In this document: one piece after another, positions 17,182 to 24,750 of the stretch | Layout of the letters: every line of letters begins with the position of its first letter | How positions within the stretch are numbered: the first letter of the stretch is position 1 | Origin: Streptomyces sp. HmicA12 | GTDB taxonomy: Bacteria; Actinomycetota; Actinomycetes; Streptomycetales; Streptomycetaceae | Direction of reading: 5' to 3' | Length of the DNA stretch: 64,000 bases | Assembly (NCBI RefSeq): GCF_000373565.1 | Contig: NZ_KB891799.1 | Coordinates: forward strand, 186,001-250,000 | Notes under the pieces: generated by a model | Told to the model about the DNA's origin: nothing | Databases searched by the model: none | Seen by the model: only the letters and a program-made list of their open reading frames with translations | Position numbers and translations under genes: made by a program

Positions 17182-17703
17182 ATGAGCCAGACCACCCCGA
17201 ACGCGACCCCCGAGCAGGAGCCGAACCCCGCGGCCTGGTCCGCGGACCACCGCGCGCAGACCCCCGATCCGACCCGCGGTCAGGGCACCGGCAACGGATG
17301 GGCGAGCGGCGGCATGATGTTCGCCGGTGTCCTCATGCTGGTCAGCGGGGTCCTCGGGATCCTCAACGGCATCGCGGGCATCGCCAAGGACGACGTGTAC
17401 GGCCGCGTCGGCGACTACGTGTACTCCTTCAACCTCACCACGTGGGGCTGGATCCACCTGATCCTCGGCGTCGTCGTGGCGATCGTCGGCTGGGGCCTGC
17501 TCAAGGGCGCCGACTGGGCGCGCGGCGCGGGCATCGCGCTCGCCGCGCTGTACATCGTCGAGTACTTCATGTTCCTGCCGTACGCGCCCGTCTGGTCGGT
17601 GATCTCCATCGGCATCGGCGTCTTCGTCATCTGGTCGCTCGCCACCGCGTCGCAGAGCGCCCCCGGCGGTGCGGTAGGCCCGGGTACGGCCAAGCACGCC
17701 TGA
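17182..17703 (+). CDS. DUF7144-family membrane protein
   Basis: 173 residues: a polar N-terminus (about 1-45) followed by four membrane helices. The family-typical segment GGMMFAGVLMLVSGVLGILN opens the first helix, and TTWGWIHLILGVVVAIVGW the second. The fourth ends with VFVIWSLATAS. Function unknown. The last nine codons, including the stop, are the first copy of a 36-bp repeat that continues three more times downstream. Confidence 0.85.
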   Translation: MSQTTPNATPEQEPNPAAWSADHRAQTPDPTRGQGTGNGWASGGMMFAGVLMLVSGVLGILNGIAGIAKDDVYGRVGDYVYSFNLTTWGWIHLILGVVVAIVGWGLLKGADWARGAGIALAALYIVEYFMFLPYAPVWSVISIGIGVFVIWSLATASQSAPGGAVGPGTAKHA

Positions 17704-17820
17704 CAACCGTCCGGCCCAGGTACGGCCAAGCACGCCTGACAACCGTCCGGCCCCGGTACCGCCAAGCACGCCTGACAACCGTCCGGCCCAGGTACGGCCA
17801 AGCACGCCTGACAACCGTCC
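17677..17820 (+). repeat. Four 36-bp units duplicating the gene's last codons and stop
   Basis: Exactly four 36-bp units. Unit 1 contains the last codons of the DUF7144 gene (GTAKHA) and its TGA. Units 2-4 repeat the same coding end and stop downstream, with a G/C change in the third. The block ends 24 bp before the next start codon. Confidence 0.95.
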
Positions 17821-17843
17821 GGCCCCCGTTCCCGTCCTTCAGG

Positions 17844-18890
17844 ATGATGCCTGAGTCACCGACGAAGGGCCGGGCCTTGGACCAGCGGCACATCACGGAC
17901 ACGGCGCCCGACGCCCTGCGGTACGCACCCCGGGGCGCCGGGCGCCGCCGGGTGCACCGGGCCGGGGCCTGGGCGGCCGGGCTGCTGCTCGCCGGGGTCA
18001 GCGCGGTCGTCGGCGTCCGCGCCGCCGACCGCGACGGGATCACCCCGGTCCCGCAACTGCTCGCGTTCCTGCCGTGGCTGATCGTCCCCACCGTCGCCGC
18101 GCTGCTCCTCGCCCTGCTCGCGCGCTGGCGCACCGGCATGGTGTGGGGCGTCGCCGCGCTCGGGGCGCTCGCCTGGTACATGGAGCCGTACGGGAGCACG
18201 TCGGGGGCGACCGGGGTGCCCGTCTCCGGGGTGCGGGTGCTCGCCTCGAACGTGCAGTTCGGCCGCGGGACGCACGCGCTGATCGACACCATCACCCGGC
18301 ACGACCCCGACATCGTGTTCGTCGAGGAGTGCGACTACGCCTGCCAGGACACACTGGCCCGCGACTCCCTGAAGACCGCTTACCCGTACCGGCGGGCGGT
18401 GCGGGCGGGCGGCTCGGAGGGATCGCTGATCCTGTCCGTGTTCCCGTTGAAGGCGGCGCCCGCGGTGGCCGGGACCATGGGTATGCCGGGCGCGGTCGCC
18501 GACGTACGCGGACATGCCGTACGGCTCCAACTCGTCCATCCCATGCCGCCGTTGCCGGGGCAGGTGGGCGTGTGGCGGACCGAGCTGGGCCGGCTGCGCG
18601 GGGTCGCCGCCGCGCGGGACGGGGCGATGATCATGGCCGGGGACTTCAACGCCACGCAGGACCATGCCGCGTTCCGGCGGATCCTCGACGCGGGGGCCCT
18701 CCGGGACGCGGCCCGGATCGACGGGGTGTCCCGCACCCCGAGCTGGCCGTCGTCCGCGCCGGGGCCGCTCGGGACGCAGATCGACCATGTGCTGGTGAGC
18801 GACGGGTTCTCCGCCGAGGCAGTGCGGTTCCTGCGGCTCGCGGAGACGGACCATCGGGCGGTGCTGGCGGATCTGACGTTGCGCAGGTAG
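17844..18890 (+). CDS. Membrane-anchored endonuclease/exonuclease/phosphatase (EEP) family protein
   Basis: 348 residues. The N-terminal half has three hydrophobic helices (about residues 38-115). The C-terminal half is an EEP domain with the metal/catalytic motifs FVEECD, GDFNAT, TQIDHVLVS and TDHRAV. Related proteins hydrolyse phosphodiester bonds in DNA, phosphoinositides or sphingomyelin; the substrate here is unknown. The active domain is expected outside the membrane. ATG 17844 and ATG 17847 are adjacent. A hairpin follows the stop (18911-18946). Confidence 0.87.
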   Translation: MMPESPTKGRALDQRHITDTAPDALRYAPRGAGRRRVHRAGAWAAGLLLAGVSAVVGVRAADRDGITPVPQLLAFLPWLIVPTVAALLLALLARWRTGMVWGVAALGALAWYMEPYGSTSGATGVPVSGVRVLASNVQFGRGTHALIDTITRHDPDIVFVEECDYACQDTLARDSLKTAYPYRRAVRAGGSEGSLILSVFPLKAAPAVAGTMGMPGAVADVRGHAVRLQLVHPMPPLPGQVGVWRTELGRLRGVAAARDGAMIMAGDFNATQDHAAFRRILDAGALRDAARIDGVSRTPSWPSSAPGPLGTQIDHVLVSDGFSAEAVRFLRLAETDHRAVLADLTLRR

Positions 18891-18910
18891 CGCGGCGTTC
18901 GTCGGGCGAC

Positions 18911-18946
18911 GGCCGGTGGGGGCCGGCCGCGCGGTTCCCACCGGCC
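18911..18946. terminator. Hairpin after the EEP gene, related to a dispersed intergenic element
   Basis: Perfect 10-bp inverted repeat GGCCGGTGGG / CCCACCGGCC with a 16-nt loop. The loop and right arm (CGCGCGGTTCCC) resemble, in opposite orientation, the element at 47551-47606, so this may be a diverged copy of that dispersed repeat. Confidence 0.65.
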
Positions 18947-18984
18947 CGCGGACGAACATCACGCACAACTCGCATAATGATCAC

Positions 18985-20946
18985 ATGCCGACGCCCCCGG
19001 ACTGGCTGGTCAGAACACTGCGGCCGCAGAAGGCCGCAGTACCCTGGCCCGCCGTCGCGCGTGCCGCGATCGCGCTGGCGCTGCCCCTCGCGGTGGGCCT
19101 CGCCACGGACCGCTTCGCGTACGGCGCGCTCGCCGCGATGGGCGGGCTCTCCGGGGTCATCGGGGACACCGCCGACGCGTACCGGATGCGGATCCTCAAC
19201 ATCGCCGTGCCGCAGCTGTTCGGCGCGGTCGGGGTGACGGTCGGCTCGGCCGTGTACGGGCACGGGTGGCTCGCGGTCGGGATCGTCACCGCCGTCGCGC
19301 TCGCCTCCGGGATGATCTCGACGGTCGGCGCGGTCGCCTCCGTGTCGGGGCTGCTGCTCCTGCTGAACTGCGTGGTGGGCGCCGGGCTCCCGATGCCCGG
19401 CGACTGGTGGCTGGCGCCGCTCCTGATGACCGGTGGCGGGCTGCTCGTGCTGCTGCTCGCGCTGCTCACCTGGCCGCTGCGGGCCGGCGTACCGGAACGG
19501 GCCGCGGTCGCGGCGACGTACCGCAGCGTCGCGAACCTCCTGGAGGCCGCCGCCACCGACGCCCTCACCTACGCCGAGACCCGGCTCGCCGTCACCCAGT
19601 CCCTCAACCAGGCCTACGACCTGGTCCTCGCCCGGCGCACCCGCGCGCACGGCCGCAACCCCGAACTGGTGCGGCTGGTCAGCGCGTTGAACGCCGTGAC
19701 GCCCGTCGTGGAGGCCGCGCCCGCCGCCCATCACTGCGGGATCCCGCTGTCCCCGTCCGTGCCGGCCGCCGTACGGCGCATCGCCGACTCCATCGCGGCG
19801 GGCCGTCCCGGCGACGTGGGCGTCCTCGACCTGCCCGAGCCGGAGGGCCCGGCCTCGCGCGCCGTCGACCACGCGCTGCGGCACGCCGCCGAGGTCGCGT
19901 CCCGGAGCGGGGACCCCGACTTCACCAACGTCGACGACCGGCTCGGCCGGCCGGCCGCGCTGCGGGTGCGCGCCCGCCGCGCCGTCCTCGGCGTGCTGCT
20001 GTCCTCCGCGTCCTGGCGGTACGGGCTGCGCCTCGCGCTCTGCATCGGCATCGCGCAGGCGCTCGTGTCGATCGTGCCGGTGCCGCGCTCGTACTGGGTG
20101 GCGCTGACCATCACGTTCGTGATGAAGCCGGACTTCGGGTCGGTGTTCTCGCGGGCCGTGCTGCGCGCGCTCGGCACTGCGGCGGGCCTGGTCGTGGCGG
20201 CGGCAGTGCTCTCCGAGGTGCCGCTCGGCTGGTGGTCGGTGCCGGTGATGATGGTGCTCGCGCCGCTGATCCCGGCGCTCACCCCGCGCGGCTACGGCTT
20301 CCAGACCGCCGCCATCACCCCGGTCATCCTGCTGCTCTCCGACATCCTCAACCACCAGGGCACGGCGCTGCTGTGGCCCCGGCTGCTCGACAGCCTGATG
20401 GGGTGCGGGATCGCGCTCGTCGCCGGGTATCTGCTGTGGCCGGAGAGCTGGCACACCCGGATCGGGGACCGGCTCGCCGACGCGGTCGCGGACGCGGCGG
20501 CGTACGTGGAGTGCGCGTTCGGTGCCACGGACGACTTCGCCGTACGGGCCCGCGCGCGGCGCCGTCTGTACCGGGACCTGTCCGTCATCCGTGCCGAGTT
20601 CCAGCGGGCGCTCACCGAGCCGCCGCCGGTGGGGAAGCGGGCGGCGGCCTGGTGGCCGCTGGTCGTCGCGGTGGAGCGCATCGTGGACGCGACGACCGCG
20701 GCGACGGTGCGCGTGCGCCACGGATCGCCGCCGCCTGCCGCGGCGGAGGTCAGCCAGGTCGTCCTGCAGTTGCGGGACTTGGCGGACGGGTTGCGGGCGT
20801 CCGTGGTGCTGTGGGAGGTGCGGGCCGATTTCGGTCCGGCCGGCTCGCCGGGCGGGGTTCTCGAACCGGTCCGCCAGGAGGTGGCCGCCGCGCGGGCGAT
20901 CGGGGTCCGGGAAGGGCCGGCCGCGGATCAGCCGACCGCGGGGTGA
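18985..20946 (+). CDS. FUSC-family membrane protein (aromatic-acid-exporter-like)
   Basis: 653 residues organised as two membrane halves, each followed by a long soluble helical region. The first half (about 20-170) contains FAYGALAAMGGLSGVIGDTA. The second (about 345-490) contains SYWVALTITFVMKPDFGSVF, a strong FUSC/YccS signature. These proteins resemble the AaeB/PET family of efflux components. The substrate is unknown. It is a monocistronic gene by spacing. The 3' side is a 14-bp tandem repeat shared with the convergent snpA. Confidence 0.87.
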   Translation: MPTPPDWLVRTLRPQKAAVPWPAVARAAIALALPLAVGLATDRFAYGALAAMGGLSGVIGDTADAYRMRILNIAVPQLFGAVGVTVGSAVYGHGWLAVGIVTAVALASGMISTVGAVASVSGLLLLLNCVVGAGLPMPGDWWLAPLLMTGGGLLVLLLALLTWPLRAGVPERAAVAATYRSVANLLEAAATDALTYAETRLAVTQSLNQAYDLVLARRTRAHGRNPELVRLVSALNAVTPVVEAAPAAHHCGIPLSPSVPAAVRRIADSIAAGRPGDVGVLDLPEPEGPASRAVDHALRHAAEVASRSGDPDFTNVDDRLGRPAALRVRARRAVLGVLLSSASWRYGLRLALCIGIAQALVSIVPVPRSYWVALTITFVMKPDFGSVFSRAVLRALGTAAGLVVAAAVLSEVPLGWWSVPVMMVLAPLIPALTPRGYGFQTAAITPVILLLSDILNHQGTALLWPRLLDSLMGCGIALVAGYLLWPESWHTRIGDRLADAVADAAAYVECAFGATDDFAVRARARRRLYRDLSVIRAEFQRALTEPPPVGKRAAAWWPLVVAVERIVDATTAATVRVRHGSPPPAAAEVSQVVLQLRDLADGLRASVVLWEVRADFGPAGSPGGVLEPVRQEVAAARAIGVREGPAADQPTAG

Positions 20947-20967
20947 GCGGGGCTGGTCCGGCGCGTC

Positions 20968-21065
20968 ACCGGACCAGCCGAACCGGACCAGCCGAACCGG
21001 ACCAGCTGAGCTGGACCAGCCGAACCGGACCAGCCGAACCGGACTAGCCGAACCGGACTAGCCGA
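20968..21065. repeat. Seven 14-bp tandem units reaching into the snpA stop codon
   Basis: Seven contiguous units of ACCGGACCAGCCGA with C/T variants. The last unit covers the TAG stop (21058-21060 on the minus strand) of snpA. Because the unit is not a multiple of three, copy changes at the snpA end could move the stop. Confidence 0.92.
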
Positions 21066-21735
21066 GCTGGGCGCCCGCCTTACGGAGGGCCTTCGCGAAA
21101 CCGTTGGCCCAGAGCGAGTTGACCTGAGACTTCTCGTTCGCGTTCGGGTACGGGTTCGTGCACGACGGGCCCGGACCGCCACCCGACATCAGCTCGCTGC
21201 ACGGACCCTCGTAGTGGTCCGGGAGGCCGAGCACGTGCCCGGTCTCGTGCGCCGTCACGCGCGTGGAGTCGTACTGCTGGTTCTGCGCGTAGTCGAGGAA
21301 GATGTAGCCGCTGCCGTGCCCGTCCGTGGAGGCGTACGAACCGCGCGCGTCGTTGCCCTCGTAGTACGCGAAGTCGCCGCCGCCGGACGACGCCTGGAGC
21401 TTCACGTTCGACACGGACGAGTTCCAGATGGACGCGCTGTTCGCTATCTGCTGCTGGAAGCTGGGGGCCTGCGAGGCGTCGTAGGTGACGGTGACCGACG
21501 CGGCACCGGGGTTGGCGGCCCGCTTCTCGGCGACGGACTTCACGACCGCCTCGAAGAACGCCTTGTTGGCGGCGGCGTCCTCGGCGGAGCCCGCGTAGTG
21601 GACGCGCGCCGAGGTGGGGGCCTGGGCGGTCGCGGGGGCCGCCGCGAGGGCGGTGACGGTGAGCCCCGCGCCGAGCGCGCACGCGAGGAGACGGATGACT
21701 GTGGGGGCGCCTGTGGGGGGCGATGTCATGGTCAT
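21058..21735 (-). CDS. snpA: Snapalysin-type secreted metalloprotease
   Basis: 225 residues. The signal peptide ([20 protein letters not shown]) is followed by a short propeptide and the mature protease. The zinc site is the extended [15 protein letters not shown], with two His and the Asp characteristic of snapalysin (M7). A later [14 protein letters not shown] segment contains two Cys residues, likely a disulfide, and the Met-turn-like ELMSG. It digests extracellular protein. Divergent from the LysR gene at 21858, the classic snpR-snpA arrangement. ATG 21735 chosen; ATG 21729 is also in frame. Confidence 0.95.
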   Translation of the reverse strand: MTMTSPPTGAPTVIRLLACALGAGLTVTALAAAPATAQAPTSARVHYAGSAEDAAANKAFFEAVVKSVAEKRAANPGAASVTVTYDASQAPSFQQQIANSASIWNSSVSNVKLQASSGGGDFAYYEGNDARGSYASTDGHGSGYIFLDYAQNQQYDSTRVTAHETGHVLGLPDHYEGPCSELMSGGGPGPSCTNPYPNANEKSQVNSLWANGFAKALRKAGAQLG

Positions 21736-21782
21736 GCAAGTGAGTGTGGGGGTGCGAGGGGCCCGGGGGAATGATGGCACTT

Positions 21783-21813
21783 GGTGATAACTCGGGGCTA
21801 TCACCTCCGAGTT
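21783..21813. promoter_or_regulatory. Nested dyads between snpA and snpR, probable SnpR operator
   Basis: Two interleaved inverted repeats lie in the divergent promoter region: GGTGATA-N9-TATCACC (21783-21805) and AACTCGG-N11-CCGAGTT (21789-21813). LysR regulators bind T-N11-A type dyads, and SnpR is known to activate snpA from this intergenic region. Confidence 0.75.
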
Positions 21814-21857
21814 GGCACCCTGGTGCGAGCCGTGGGCCCCGCCTACCCTCGACGTTC

Positions 21858-22865
21858 ATGGAGCTGGAGGTGCGGCATCTGCGCGTCCTGTGCGCGATCG
21901 AGGACACCGGAAGCCTGCACAAGGCGGCCCGTCGGCTCGGCATGACCCAACCCTCGTTGAGCACACAGGTACGCCGTATCGAGGAGTTCGTCGGCGGCCG
22001 GCTGTTCACCCGCGAACGCACCGGCTGCCGCCCCACCCCGCTCGGCCGCGTGCTGCTCGGCCGCGCCCGGCCCCTGGTCGACGGGATGCGCGCGCTCGTC
22101 GACGAGACCCGCGCGGCCGCCGCCACCGACGCCGCGGGCCCGCTGCGCATCGGCTCCACCGCCAGCCGCGCCCTGCCCGGCTGGCTGCGCAGGCTGCGGA
22201 CGGGACCGGCGGGACACGGCGCCGAACCGGTCCTGCGCATGGACGTCTCCGCGCACGCTCTGCTGCGCCTGGTCGCCGAGGGGCGGCTCGACGTGGCGTT
22301 CGTGCACGAGGTGGAGGGCTGCCCGCTGCGGATGCCGCCGGGCCTGGTCAGCCGGGTCCTGGTCGAGCGCGAGCCGCAGTTCGTCTCCCTCGCCACCGAC
22401 CATCCGGCCGCCCGCCGCAGCGTCGTCCGCCTCACCGACCTGGCCGGCGACCGGTGGATGGTCGACCCGACGGTGGACGGCGAGTGGGACGGGCTCCTGC
22501 GCGCACTGCGCTCCGCGGGCCTCAACCCCCTTGTCCTGCACGGCGATTACCACACCGCCTCCTCCCTCGTCGCCACCGGCGAGGTGGTCACCCTCTGTCA
22601 GCCCACGTCCCGCGCCCGCTCCGACATGGCGATCCGGCCGCTGGACGGCGACCCCGTGGGTGTACGGCTGCTGCTCGCGGCCCGCACCGAGAAGGTCCTG
22701 GACACCGTGCTGCCGGACCTGCGGGCCGCGTACTGGGAGGCGGCGCGGCAGGCCCCCGCCTACTCGGAGCGGTTCGCGCGCCCCGGCACCGGCCCGGACC
22801 TCGGTCCCGGCCCCGCGGACCTTGGCCCCACGCCAGTCAGGACCAAGGTCCAGGACCCCACATAA
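21858..22865 (+). CDS. snpR: LysR-family activator of snpA
   Basis: 335 residues. The N-terminal HTH contains TGSLHKAARRLGMTQPSLST (about residues 16-35). It is followed by the RRIEEFVGGRLFTRERTG linker start and an effector domain. The divergent orientation relative to the snapalysin gene and the nested dyads in between match the known SnpR-SnpA system. The C-terminal about 30 residues are Gly/Pro-rich and beyond the effector fold. ATG 21858. Confidence 0.93.
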   Translation: MELEVRHLRVLCAIEDTGSLHKAARRLGMTQPSLSTQVRRIEEFVGGRLFTRERTGCRPTPLGRVLLGRARPLVDGMRALVDETRAAAATDAAGPLRIGSTASRALPGWLRRLRTGPAGHGAEPVLRMDVSAHALLRLVAEGRLDVAFVHEVEGCPLRMPPGLVSRVLVEREPQFVSLATDHPAARRSVVRLTDLAGDRWMVDPTVDGEWDGLLRALRSAGLNPLVLHGDYHTASSLVATGEVVTLCQPTSRARSDMAIRPLDGDPVGVRLLLAARTEKVLDTVLPDLRAAYWEAARQAPAYSERFARPGTGPDLGPGPADLGPTPVRTKVQDPT

Positions 22866-23053
22866 CCCGCTCTGACCTGGGCTTTTTCCCTCTTTACGAC
22901 TGCTTGGCCGGGCAGCGCGCCGACTGTTACACGACGTACGGGTGACGCACACACGACGCGCCTAACTTCATATCCGTGGCCACCACAAAGGGGCACAAAC
23001 AGGGACATGAAGCCGTTGGTCGCGAGGCCCGGCACGAACGAGGGAACACCGCC

Positions 23054-24610
23054 ATGCGCGCCACCCGTCGCACCTTCCGCACCGCCGCCGTCACCACCGG
23101 CGCCATCGCCGCCCTGGCCGTCCCGGCCACGGCCGCCTTCGCGGACACCACGCCCGCCCCGCAGCCGGCCGCCGCGGGCGACCAGAGCACCGGCCAGGAC
23201 CAGAGCGGCGACGGCCAGGACCAGGGTCAGGGTCAGGACCAGAGCCAGGTCGACAACGGCCAGACCCAGGACCAGAACCAGGGTCAAGACCAGGGCCAGG
23301 ATCAGAGCCAGGGCCAGGACCAGAGCCAGGGCCAGGGCCAGGACGCCCGTCAGCTGATCAACTCGGTCGACCTGTCCGAGGGCTTCTCCGCCAAGGTCTA
23401 CAGCGTCGGCAGCAAGGGCTCCGAGGCCGACATATTCAAGTCCGGCGACCTCGTCACCACCCTCAAGGCGAACGGCTCCACCGCCAGGACCACCACCGGC
23501 GGCTACGTCTTCCAGCTGACGACGGACGGGCAGCTCACCGCCGACCAGGACAGCAGCGGTGACCACACCCAGCCCCGGCCCCCGGCCCCGGGCAGCTGGG
23601 AGTCCCGGGGCACCACGGACCTCGGCGGCGGCTGGTCCGCGAACGTCGACGTCAACGCCTCGGCCCGCTCGGCCCGCGCCGAGATCTCCCGGAGCGGCAC
23701 GGTGAAGGGCCACCTCAAGGCGTACATCGACAACGCCTCGAAGAAGATCGGCGACCGCACCTTCACGCTGGCCGCCGACGGCACGGTCACCGCCAAGAAG
23801 GCCCCGGGCCCGAAGCCCACCCCTGTCCACCAGCGGGTCCACGTGAAGACGGTCAAGCTGGCCGACGGCTCCACGGCGAAGATCTACCGGCTGGGCGCGC
23901 ACCACTACCAGGCCGACATCTACTCCGGCAGCACCAAGCTCGGCACGGTCGACGCGAACGGCAAGGCCGGGAAGGCCATGAACGACGGCCTGCACATCGT
24001 CCTGAACCCGGACGGCACCGTGAAGTCCTGGTCCGACGGCCACTCCAAGCCCGTACCGGACACCAAGCGCACGTACGTGAAGACGGTGAAGCTCGCCGAC
24101 GGTTCGGCGGCCAGGGTCTACCGGCTGGGCGCGGACCACCACCAGGCCGACGTGCACGCCCACGGCAAGAAGGTCGGCACCCTCGACGCCGACCACCGGA
24201 TCGCGTACAGCCACCACAACGGTCTGCACATCGCCCTGAAGTGCGACGGCACCGTCACGTCCTGGCTGGACGGCTCCGGGACCCACACCCACGGAAACAC
24301 CCACGGGACCACGCACGGGACCACGCACGGGACCACGCAGGGAAGCGTCCACGCGAACGCCCACGGGAGCACCCAGGGGAACGTTCAGGGCGGCACGCAC
24401 GTGAACACCCAAGGCGGCACACAGCTGTCGCAGCAGGACGGCGCCCGCGCCCTCCCGCAGGGCGGTGTGAAGGCGGGCGCGGAGAACGTCTCGGCGCACA
24501 CCTCGGGCGGCGCCGCCCGGACCGCACTGATCGCGGCCGGTGCCGGTGCGGCGGCGGTCGGCGCGGCGGGCCTCGGCTTCTCCGTCTACCGCCGCAAGCA
24601 CGACAACTGA
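23054..24610 (+). CDS. Secreted, membrane-anchored protein with four about-57-residue modules
   Basis: 518 residues. The signal peptide (MRATRRTFRT then a hydrophobic run to AFADTT) is followed by a Gln/Asp/Gly-rich stretch (about 44-98) made of degenerate QGQDQ units. Four related modules follow (about 104-160, 184-240, 267-322, 336-392), each with a DGSTAKIYRLG-like start and an L..DGTV end. A Gly/Thr/His stalk (THGTTHGTTHGTT) then leads to one C-terminal membrane helix with RRKHDN after it. No LPXTG motif is visible, so anchoring is by the helix. I do not recognise the family; a surface adhesin or matrix protein is plausible. GAGGG ribosome site. A strong terminator follows. Confidence 0.8.
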   Translation: MRATRRTFRTAAVTTGAIAALAVPATAAFADTTPAPQPAAAGDQSTGQDQSGDGQDQGQGQDQSQVDNGQTQDQNQGQDQGQDQSQGQDQSQGQGQDARQLINSVDLSEGFSAKVYSVGSKGSEADIFKSGDLVTTLKANGSTARTTTGGYVFQLTTDGQLTADQDSSGDHTQPRPPAPGSWESRGTTDLGGGWSANVDVNASARSARAEISRSGTVKGHLKAYIDNASKKIGDRTFTLAADGTVTAKKAPGPKPTPVHQRVHVKTVKLADGSTAKIYRLGAHHYQADIYSGSTKLGTVDANGKAGKAMNDGLHIVLNPDGTVKSWSDGHSKPVPDTKRTYVKTVKLADGSAARVYRLGADHHQADVHAHGKKVGTLDADHRIAYSHHNGLHIALKCDGTVTSWLDGSGTHTHGNTHGTTHGTTHGTTQGSVHANAHGSTQGNVQGGTHVNTQGGTQLSQQDGARALPQGGVKAGAENVSAHTSGGAARTALIAAGAGAAAVGAAGLGFSVYRRKHDN

Positions 24611-24646
24611 TCAGGCAGCTGATCCGGACCGCCGGACCGGAGCGAC

Positions 24647-24687
24647 GACGATCGGGGCGCCCTCGGGGGACGCCCCGATCGTCGTAC
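24647..24687. terminator. Terminator between convergent genes
   Basis: Perfect 15-bp stem ACGACGATCGGGGCG / CGCCCCGATCGTCGT with an 11-nt loop, between the repeat-protein gene and the phoX-like gene. Confidence 0.88.
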
Positions 24688-24702
24688 GCCTACGTGCCCG
24701 GA

Positions 24703-24750
24703 CCGGGACCCTGACCGGGACCCTGACCGGGGCCCTGACCGGGGCCGGGA
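24703..24750. repeat. Four 12-bp units abutting the phoX stop codon
   Basis: GACCGGGACCCT twice, then GACCGGGGCCCT and GACCGGGGCCGG, ending directly at the TGA of the phosphatase gene (24751-24753 on the minus strand). Confidence 0.9.
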
